This document shows, piece after piece, positions 1 through 7,556 of a stretch of 11,186 nt of DNA. The notes below the pieces were generated by a model. It made no database searches. It worked only from the letters and a program-made list of their open reading frames with translations, and was not told where the DNA came from. Made by a program: the position numbers and the translations under genes. Source of the DNA: Spirogloea muscicola (Eukaryota; Streptophyta; Zygnematophyceae; Spirogloeales; Spirogloeaceae). Numbering within the stretch: position 1 is the stretch's first letter; each line of letters begins with the position of its first letter. The stretch is taken from the NCBI GenBank assembly GCA_009602725.1, contig WELB01000038.1, forward strand, positions 805,317 through 816,502, in the 5' to 3' direction.

Positions 1-146
1 CCCCCCCCCCGCCCTCCCTCCCTCCTCCCCCCCCCTCCGCCCCCCCTCCCCCCCAAGAGCCTCTCTCTCGCTCTCGCACTTGTGCTTGTCATTGACTCCA
101 CCAGATGCATCTGCATGACCTGGCCGCTCATTGTCTCCGACTGCAG
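1..146 (+). other. C-rich tract and end of an upstream intron
   Basis: Positions 1-56 are almost pure cytosine with some thymine, followed by a CT repeat and a run that ends CTGCAG at 141-146. This fits the 3' end of an intron of the synthetase gene, with a long pyrimidine tract before the acceptor. An alternative acceptor at 104 is excluded because it meets an in-frame TGA before the coding block. The C-run itself may be a simple repeat. Confidence 0.5.
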
Positions 147-2139
147 TTGGTGTGCTGCTGAGTCAGGTGCGGCAGCTGCAGCCTTGGGCGGATGGCAAGC
201 TCGCCAAGGTGGGCTGTCTCGCCGCTCTCATTGGGCTGCCAAGGCTTTTCCCCCCTGCATCTCTTGTCCTCCCTCCTCCCACCCTCCCCTCCTCCTTACC
301 CTCCCTCCTCCTTGGTTCCCTCCCGCCCGTGCTGCTCCTGCTCCTGCAGGCCCTCTTGTTGGCCTCGAATGGCCTTGCCGCTTGCTGCCTCCCTTCCCCC
401 GCTGCTGCATCTCGTCAGGCCGTCTTGTTGCCGGCGCCGCAACTCTGTGCTCTTTGCCCCTGCAGGCGGAGCTTGACGGGCAGCTGGCGGACCTGCTGGG
501 CCCGCGCACAGCTGAGGACGACGAGAAGCCCGCCAAGAAGAAGAAGGAGAAGAAGCCGACCAAGCCCGAGGCCTGTGGCCCCACCTCCTCCTCTGTCACC
601 CCCATTGCCACCTCCCATGGCTTCCCTGTCCCCGCCTGGCACTGACGCCCCACAGTCTGCCGTGCAGGAGGCAGCGGCTGCCGCAGCCGAGCCTGCCACT
701 GCGGCAGCGTCGGTGCCGCCCGAGGAAGCGGACCCCTACGCCATCTTCCCCAAGCCGTCCGAGAATCTCAATGTAACGCCCAGCCTTGGACATCTATAGG
801 TAGCGCCTAGGATGTGGCAGGCGAGGCCAGGGACACCGCAGTCCTCGTTGCTCTTGCTCACATCCCCTTGCCTCCGCTTCGCACGCCGTGCGACTAGCCA
901 GGTTCACACCGAGATCTTCTTCAGCAAGAGTGCCGGGGGTGGCGTGTGGCGGCCGCGCAACTCGCGCGAGCGTCTTGAGGCCCACCTTGCGGCGACTGGT
1001 GGCGCGTTCGTGACGCGCTTCCCGCCGGAGCCCAATGGCTATCTCCATATCGGCCACGCCAAGGTTGTCCTCTTCGCCCACAGGAGGACGGTAACACTTC
1101 TACGTAAAGTTTGGAGCATACACTAAGGACGAGTTAGCAGATACGAAGTGAAATTGAGCAGATTATAAGGAATATCTTAGGCCGGCTGCACGGCGGCTAA
1201 GCTTTGAGTCCTGAAGGAGGTGTCTTGGTACTCGCACAGGCCATGAACGTTGACTTTGGGCTGGCCAAGGAACATGCCGGCCGCTGCTACCTCAGGTGCC
1301 CCACCTCTGAAGTTTAGACTGTTGAGATTGAGACCTTCGCTCAAAACATCGTTCTGCGATCGTCCTCTGCCTATACCCACTCTCCTTGCCTCTGCTGGGC
1401 GCTTGCAGGCCCAGGCCAGTGACGTAAAGCTTATGGTAAATCACTACTGGTCTTGCCGCGCAGATTCGACGACACCAACCCGGAGGCGGAGAAGCAGGAG
1501 TACATTGATCACATCCAGGAGATTGTCAGCTGGCTCGGTTGGCAGCCATACAAGGTACTCGACGACACACTTGCTGCACAGACGCACAGACGTGGATGTG
1601 AGGCTGTATGCCCTGCTCTTTCCTCCACAACAGCACCTGCATAAGGACACATAGCTCTACTCCTATAACTGCTAAGCCCTGAGAAGAAGCAGCAGAAAAT
1701 TGGCGTGTCTCATTGCACACTATCTATTTGCGCAGGTCACCTACAGCAGCGACTACTTCCAGGAGCTTTACAGCCTTGCACTTCGGCTGATCGAGAGAGG
1801 CTACGCATACGTCGACCACCAGACGCCTGAGGAGGTGCGGGCATTCCGGGAGCGCAAGGAGGGCAGCCCATGGCGCGACCGGCCGGCCGCGGAGTCGCTG
1901 CGACTGTTTGATGAGATGCGGCGGGGCCTGGTCGACGAGGGCGCCGCAACGCTGCGCATGCGCCAGGACGTGGGCAATGACAACCCCAACATGTGGGACC
2001 TTATCGCATACCGGATCAAGGTCGCCCTGCCTGCCGCTGCGCTTGTCTCTGCATCTCTACAATTGTGGGTGAGCAGTGGATCTCAAGTGACCTATTTGTG
2101 GAGCTGGAGTCGCAGTTCACAAGGCATCCGCACGCAGGC

Positions 2140-2170
<31 letters not shown>

Positions 2171-4930
2171 ACACCCACTGCTTGGTTGACTCTCTGGAGA
2201 ACATCACGCACTCGGTCCGTCCGTGGCTTACACTTGTACTATACTAGCTGCAAGCAGATGGGCAACCTCATCCTTCGGGGGTGCTTGTCAATGTCAGATA
2301 TGTTGCACACTTTGACAATCACACTTTCACAATGTCCGGGCCACCTTATAAATTAAGACCAAACAACCTCTGGCTGCGCTTGTCGTGATTGTGCAGCTCT
2401 GCACGCTGGAATTTGAGTCGCGGCGCGCGTCATACTACTGGCTGCTGGAGTGCTTGGACCTGTACCACCCGCACGTCTGGGAGTATGCGCGCCTCAACAT
2501 CACGCACACTGTCCTCTCCAAGCGCAAGGCATGAGTTGCTTACATCTACCTGGTGTAGCCGTGCTACTTGTGACCTGACACCCACCTGCATTATTTCCTT
2601 GCAACACATGAGCCCATTGCCAACTCCCGATGTTAGTAGTCAAGCCACTCCTCAACCTGCACATGCCCTTCATTGCCCTGCCCTCCTTTGCAGTCCGGCA
2701 TCATGTGGACCTTGACTTGCCACAATATATTGCAACATAACAAGGACAGGGCAACAAAATAAAGTCGCAGTTAGACACTACCCTGACTTCAACTTCCACT
2801 GTCCCTCTATAGGTCTCGCGTAGCAATGTAGCTGTTGTGATACTGACGGACTGTTTGCCAGAGATGTCTACAGTTGAATAGACTGGTGACAGAGAAGCAC
2901 GTTGACGGCTGGGACGACCCTCGCCTCATGACCCTCGCTGGGCTAAGGAGGAGGGGAGCCTCACCAGAGGCCATCAATGTCTTCTGCCGAGCAGTTGGCA
3001 TCACACGCAGGTCCTTGCAATGTGGCCACTACTGCTTGCGGAAATTTCCAGACGTGCACAGACAATTAAGCTAAGCTCGACTGTCAGCATGCTTGACAAT
3101 AATATGTTGTGGACACAATGCTCGTTTGCTCAGTCCTGCCCAACAGCCCCTTGAGTTTGAGATAACGGCGATTAAGAGGGGGGGTTGCTAGGTCAGCGAC
3201 AACATGATCAGAGTTGAGCTCCTTGAGCACTTCATGCGGGATGATCTCAACCGCAACGCTCCTCGATCAATGGCGGTACTTTCGCCCCTCAAGGTGAGTG
3301 CATCTTCTGGGAGCTGACCTGAGATTTGGAGTGCTTGTTTGCGTGGTTGTGTAGCCTCCAGGCCTCGTAAAGTTGTCATTAGTATTACTCTGCTGAAGCA
3401 ACAGCTCGTGGTTGCTGGTTCATAGGTCATAATCACAAATCTGGAGGAAGGAAAGGTTGAGGAGCTTGACGCTAAGCTCTGGCCAGATGCGAAGGACGGC
3501 GATGCCAGCACGCACTATAAGGTCATTACGTGTACTCTCTTTCTTGATGTCATGACTTCACACTTTCATGTACTTTTCCGTCAAAGCAGGGGTATGTCAT
3601 AGTCAATCAGTGACGCTTATTTTGGCGACAATCAGGAGCAATATAGCCACATAGCCGCGGGTATCCATTGCCCACTGTAGTGAGTGGAGCTGCACAGGGT
3701 AGCTTTCATGGCAAGTGACGTTTTGGCAAGCGTATGTTGCCTGCCCTTCAGGTTCCATTCTCAAGGACACTGTACATTGAGTCTACTGATTTCCGGTTGG
3801 AGGACTCCAAAGATTTCTATGGACTTGCTCCGGGCAAGATAGTGATGCTACGGTGCGATCTCCCACCCTCTTATAATTCTCTGCTGGTCCTGTTTATGAC
3901 CAGCAGTCAGATTGCATGCAGGCATGCTTTTTGTGGCGCAGATGCTGAGATCAATCTGGTAAATTGCTCGCCAACTGCGAATTGGTTTCTCTGTCACAAC
4001 GGGCATTCCTATGCAAGATGAATACTTCCAGTATATGCGGGCTGCAAAGTAGTCACTGAATGTCTGCCTTGAGGCTGCAGGTATGCTTATCCAATCAGGT
4101 GTGTGGAAGTTGTGATGGGGGATGATGGAAGTAGCATCAAGGAGCTGCACGCTGCATATGATCCTGCCAAGAGCACCAAACCCAAGGTCCGCTGCTTGTT
4201 GCTACCCAGTCAAAGAAAGCTGTACCTGGCTTTAACTGTACCAAGCCAAGGCAGTGGACTTAAGGAGGACGACTTGAATAAGCCCTTGGTTGCTGGCTGG
4301 ACAGGGTGTCATCCACTGGGTTGCAGAACCGGCTGCAGGTGTGGAGCCGCTTCGTGTGGAGGTTCGGCTCTTGGAGAAACTATTTCTTTCTGAGGTGCGC
4401 TGTCCGTCAGTCATTGAGCATGTCAATTTAGCCCCGGCCTTTCACGACTATTACCAGAATGTCCTTCCAATGGCAATGGGATGCTACTTGTCTATTATCA
4501 ACAACGACGCAGCATTTCCTTCACCTGCCTTATCCAAGCCTGTGGTGTTGGCCTTGCAGAATCCGAATGAGAAGGAGGACTTCCTCTGCGACCTCAATCC
4601 AAGCTCCAGGATGAATATCCGTGGAGCCATGGCCGTCCCGAGCATGGCAGGTGCTACGGCTGGAGCCAAGTTCCAATTCGAAAGAATAGGTAAGGGGCTG
4701 CTGTTGCGTCATGGTGAGCGTCCACGCAGCAGTGTCCGTGACAAAGTTGAGGTTCTTGTTGCAAGATCGAGGTACTGCAGCCCGTGGTGCCTAGCAGTTG
4801 ATGGATGATCTCGTTTGCCGCCGCATGTGCAGGTTATTTCTGCGTCGATCAAGACTCAGAGGCAGACAGGCTTGTCTTCAATCAGACTGTGACGTTGAGA
4901 GAATCCTCATCAAAGGCTGCTGCTAAGTGA
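147..4930 (+). CDS. Glutaminyl-tRNA synthetase, cytosolic eukaryotic type, 5'-truncated, 17 visible exons
   Basis: This class I enzyme attaches glutamine to tRNA-Gln, presumably in the cytosol; plant-type organelles usually make Gln-tRNA indirectly. Exons by frame and splice signals: 147-208, 466-594 (or 570), 656-772, 902-1063, 1240-1295, 1464-1554, 1736-2020, 2116-2214, 2397-2528, 2874-3010, 3197-3293, 3426-3521, 3752-3852, 4081-4186, 4305-4394, 4560-4689, 4833-4930 (TGA 4928-4930). Together they give about 660 residues. Order: end of the eukaryote-specific N-terminal domain (PWADGKLAK), Lys-rich linker, catalytic core with [14 protein letters not shown] (HIGH motif 1046-1057), [20 protein letters not shown], the KMSKS-equivalent VLSKRK (2511-2528), GWDDPRL, then the anticodon-binding beta-barrels with KGVIHWV-like and [10 protein letters not shown] blocks. 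No internal stop or lost catalytic motif is seen in the spliced frame. Animal homologues are about 775 residues, so roughly 120-150 N-terminal residues and the start codon lie upstream. The family call is firm; exon 2's end is the weakest boundary. Confidence 0.95.
2529..2873 (+). other. GC-AG intron of the glutaminyl-tRNA synthetase gene
   Basis: The upstream exon must end in SKRK and the next begins with LNRLVTEKH, matching the contiguous SKRKLN block of this family at the K-L join. The intron therefore starts with GC (AAG|GCATGAG) and ends CTACAG. The next GT downstream (2535) would read through an in-frame TGA (AAG GCA TGA), so it cannot serve. At 345 bases it is the longest intron visible in the gene. 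Confidence 0.8.
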
Positions 4931-5580
4931 GCCAGTGCTCGGGCATTCGGCTCAGCTCTAGATGAGCATTGATTGCTGTTGCACTGGCGCTGAGCTGGCT
5001 CTGAGTGGAAGATGCTTGCTGCCGCAGCATGCAACGCTTAGCGGAGTATGTGCATGTACTTGTGACAAGAGTTGCAGTCGAGCGAGCGCACTGGTGCCTT
5101 GGCCTTGGCGTGGGCGCCCTGGGCCTGCAAATCCGGCAACCATTGCCAGAACACCACTCTCGTGTGTGCCAGCGCCCTGGCCGGTCCAGCGGCAAGCATT
5201 TCAAGCAGCTCCTGGAACAGGGGTGCGACCAGGTGTATTATAAACAGCAGCAGGGAATGGATGCAGCATGCGGCACCGGCACTGCCGCTAGCAGAGGTGG
5301 TGCAAGGGTCAGCGTCGACCAGACTGGGTGGGAGGGGTGTGCCTTAGACGATGGAGGAGGGAGTCCTCCCACAGGAATTCGCACAGGATTGCTGTGACGC
5401 TCCGCCCTCCTGCACTGAGCTCTTGCCTCGTCCTTTCGCTCCGGCTCAAGGGCTTGCCCGCTTGTCCGAGGCTGGCTGCGGACCAGTTGCACCGCGGCAG
5501 CTCGTCTCGGCATCGCGGGGCGCCTTCTCAAAGGCCGGCAACGAGCAGCAGCCGACGCAACGAGCACCAGGCGAGGGGAC
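4931..5580. other. Intergenic stretch after the synthetase gene, no confident gene
   Basis: This holds the 3' UTR of the synthetase gene, although no TGTAA poly(A) motif is visible in the first few hundred bases. An 8-bp inverted repeat (GCCAGTGC 4931-4938, GCACTGGC 4981-4988) lies just after the stop. Open frames exist on both strands at about 5040-5400, codon registers aligned to each other, which in GC-rich DNA produces mirror-image ORFs. None has a recognisable domain. Confidence 0.4.
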
Positions 5581-5634
5581 ATGGAGTGGGTATTCAGCAT
5601 CGAGGCCAGTACTGAGGCCAGGAAACGGACGGAT

Positions 5635-5725
5635 GCGGCTGCTGATGTTAGAAGAGCAGCTGTTAAAGCCAGCCAGGCGCATACAGAGGGTGTCTACACG
5701 GCCAGGGCATGGCAAAAGGCGCGCC
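5635..5725 (+). repeat. Diverged dispersed repeat, copy 1
   Basis: This segment begins GCGGCTGCTGAT and contains GCCAGCC, GCATACAG, GGTGT, CACGGCCA, GGCAAAAGGC and GCGCC in the same order and near-equal spacing as a segment at 7222-7314. The match is imperfect, with small indels, so it is an old duplication or a degenerate dispersed repeat. On the plus strand both copies can be read in one frame (AADVRRAAVK against AADMKESAVK), so a decayed coding origin is possible but unproven. Confidence 0.5.
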
Positions 5726-5929
5726 AGCAGCGATGACGCGGGGTAAAACGACAGGCGCCTGGCCCTGGCCGAAGCCGCGGCAGGGCCGCCGTCGACCTTG
5801 AGCGCGAGCACGGGCGAGACGTCCTGGGGCTGGCTTGCACAGCTTCCATGGGTCGCAGCCGCCGCCAGCTTCCTGGAAGGGCAAGCTCCTGCGCGTCCAA
5901 GCGATGCGCGGTCAGCCGCCGGGCGGGGA

Positions 5930-5970
5930 GCGGGGGAGGGAGGGGGGAAGGGAGGGGACGAGGAAGGGGA
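5930..5970 (+). repeat. G-rich tract with G-quadruplex potential
   Basis: At least five runs of three or more guanines occur within about 40 bases on the plus strand (GGGG, GGGGG, GGG, GGGGGG, GGG, GGGG) with short loops. The pattern satisfies the usual four-run G-quadruplex rule. A second G-rich stretch follows at 6101-6130. Both lie outside any supported gene. Confidence 0.6.
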
Positions 5971-6196
5971 GGACATAGAACATGAACATGTCATATGTTC
6001 CATTCAAACCGCGGAAGGAAGGGGGTCAGTGAGCAGCCATGTTTGTTATTTCCTGGTCCTTTTGATTCTGTTCTCCTTTTTCGGGGTGGCCAAGTCCGAC
6101 AGCGGAGGAGGGAGGGAGGAAAGGGGGGGGGCCGGCGCGGCCGTCTGTCCGTCCAGCCCCGCTTGTCTCGTATCTCAGGCCCCTTCGAAACCTGTG

Positions 6197-6228
6197 TCAA
6201 CTCTTGTGGGCTGGGGCTTGTCGCAGCC
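6197..6228 (-). repeat. Degenerate inverted unit of the same repeat family
   Basis: Read on the minus strand, this is GGGCTG, a 9-base loop, CCAGCCCACAAGAGTTGACA. It resembles the unit at 6981-7013 (GGGCTGG, CAAAG, CCAGCCCAAAAAGAGTGGAC). It is the most distant member, about 450 bases from the next. Confidence 0.35.
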
Positions 6229-6489
6229 CTTGCCCCCATTGGAAGTACCACTTCTTCTTGTCGTTTGCGGACAGCCCCGGCGACAACCGGACAGGGGGGT
6301 CCAGACGCCCCACGCGGCACGGCGCGGGTGGCCTGGCCGCCCGCGCAGCCGTCGATGCGGCACATCGACGGCTCCGACCGGGGGGGGTGGCCGTTCTGTC
6401 GCGTAGCGGGGCCCCGGGCGCGCCCCCCCGCGGCTTCCCGCCCGCGTCCCGACAAGCCCGCGCACGCGCGCCGGCTGGCCCCCTTGCGT

Positions 6490-6555
6490 CACGTGGCCCG
6501 ATCGACCAATCAGAGCAGGCCGCGTGGTGGTGGAGTCCGACGTGGCGAGCACGTG
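6490..6555. promoter_or_regulatory. Cluster of two G-boxes and a CCAAT box
   Basis: CACGTG occurs at 6490-6495 and again at 6550-6555, exactly 60 bases apart. Between them are CCAAT at 6506-6510 and ACGTGGC at 6540-6546. In plants and green algae such motifs are bound by bZIP/bHLH and NF-Y factors. The nearest supported start codon is the cupredoxin ATG about 1 kb downstream, so the target gene is unclear; an unannotated transcript nearby is possible. The motifs are short and the DNA is GC-rich, so chance is not excluded. Confidence 0.3.
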
Positions 6556-6681
6556 GGGCTCCGCTGACCCGCTGACCGCGCCCTCCCCCGGGCCGGCCCT
6601 GCCCGCTCCTTCGCCTCTGCTCCCCCCCGGGGGGGGAGACAAGGAAGCAGCTCTTCCACCGTCGGACAATGGCTGTGAGAG

Positions 6682-6702
6682 GCCAGCCCAAAGGAGTGCA
6701 CA
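6682..6702 (+). repeat. Degenerate unit of the CCAGCCC-AAA-GAGTG repeat family
   Basis: CCAGCCCAAAGGAGTGCACA matches the half-unit found in each inverted-repeat arm (CCAGCCCGAAAAAGAATGAACA) and at 6994-7013 (CCAGCCCAAAAAGAGTGGAC). It is preceded by GGCTGTGAGAGG, a weak version of the GGGCTGG half. It lies about 155 bases before the next unit. Confidence 0.45.
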
Positions 6703-6798
6703 TGGGCGAGAAGGACCAGTGTGGTCGTTGGCGTAGATGGAGGGAAGAGTCCTGGGAGAGAAGGGGAGAGGAGGAAGGGAATTGCTCGCCCGTAGAGA

Positions 6799-7181
6799 AG
6801 AAGAAAGTGCTCGCCCATTGAGAATAGGGGCTGGAACAACCAGCCCGAAAAAGAATGAACAGAGTACGAGAAGGGGGCCAGGGGAAGCGCTAAGTAACAG
6901 AAACAAAGCTGCTACGAGACACTCAGTAACCCCTGCTAAGCAGCCGCAGATCAGAGATGCTGGGCTCAAATCAGAGAAGAGGGGCTGGCAAAGCCAGCCC
7001 AAAAAGAGTGGACATAACCGAAAGAGCCAAAAAAGGAGGGGGCCAAGAGGAGGGGAGAGGCCGGTCTGAGCCATGTAGATGAGACGGGGGAGCGAGCCCT
7101 TTCTTCTTCCTCGTACTCTGTTCATTCTTTTTCGGGCTGGTTATTCCAGCCCCTATTCTCAATGGGCGAGCACTTTCTTCT
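6799..7181. repeat. 72-bp near-perfect inverted repeat with 239-base spacer
   Basis: The left arm is 6799-6870 and the right arm 7110-7181. The reverse complement of the right arm matches the left at 71 of 72 bases; the one difference is GAACAACC against GAATAACC. Each arm itself holds a small palindrome, GGGGCTGG...CCAGCCC. The spacer carries another related unit (6981-7015). A transcript across it would fold into a long hairpin. It could be a fold-back or MITE-like element, a small-RNA hairpin locus, or a recent local inversion-duplication; no transposase or clear target-site duplication is visible. Confidence 0.85.
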
Positions 7182-7198
7182 GAGCGAGAGGTGGGCGC

Positions 7199-7395
7199 GC
7201 GCTACATAAGAAGAAGAGAAAGCGGCTGCTGATATGAAAGAATCGGCTGTGAAATGCCAGCCAGATGCATACAGGTGTTCATGACGGAGCCAAAGGCTAG
7301 GCAGACAGGGCGCCCTCAATACCCCCGTGTCAGCAGTAAGAAGTCAGATGAGCTGAGGGGAGGAAGAGCAACCCCGCTGCGCTACATAAGAAGAA
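7199..7395 (+). repeat. Direct 17-bp repeats upstream of the cupredoxin gene
   Basis: GCGCTACATAAGAAGAA occurs identically at 7199-7215 and 7379-7395, 180 bases apart. The second copy runs into AGAAGAAAGAGCTCGCCCAT (7389-7408), which matches the end of the inverted-repeat arm (AGAAGAAAGTGCTCGCCCAT) at 19 of 20 bases. The second copy and the nearby CATACATAAG are 150-180 bases before the ATG, so they may contribute to the core promoter as TATA-like elements; this is inference. Confidence 0.6.
7222..7314 (+). repeat. Diverged dispersed repeat, copy 2
   Basis: This is the partner of 5635-5725, in the same orientation and about 1.6 kb downstream. Shared blocks include GCGGCTGCTGAT, GCCAGCC, GCATACAG, GGTGT and GGGCGCC. 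It lies between the right arm of the 72-bp inverted repeat and the cupredoxin gene. Its reading frame stops (TGA) after about 20 codons, so this copy is not an intact gene. Confidence 0.5.
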
Positions 7396-7556
7396 AGAGC
7401 TCGCCCATACATAAGGCCCCCCCCCAACCGCCCGTCAGCCGGCCCCCCCTCCGCCCCAGCTGCCCGGCCCGCCAGGCCCCCTCCCACCCTCTTCCCCCCG
7501 CTCCGCCGTTGCCCGCCCCGGCCGTCCGCCAGGCGCGAGCTCCCGCCGCCGCCACG

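Noticed and set aside
82-645. Long plus-strand open frame starting before the synthetase exons
   Set aside because: It reads through an intron; only the part from 466 onward matches the family and is counted as exon 2.
4931-4988. GCCAGTGC/GCACTGGC inverted repeat as a terminator hairpin
   Set aside because: The arms are only 8 bases with a 42-base loop and no U-tract; eukaryotic genes do not end this way, so it is likely chance.
6175-7125. A 316-codon minus-strand open frame with hydrophobic repeats such as FFGLVVPAPILNG
   Set aside because: It runs through the inverted-repeat family, and its repeated hydrophobic peptides are translations of the GGGCTGG...CCAGCCC units. No domain, splice context or start signal supports it.
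7110-7181. Inverted repeat as terminal repeats of a DNA transposon with coding capacity
   Set aside because: The 239-base spacer has no transposase, and no clear target-site duplication was found next to the arms. A non-autonomous element remains possible and is described as such.
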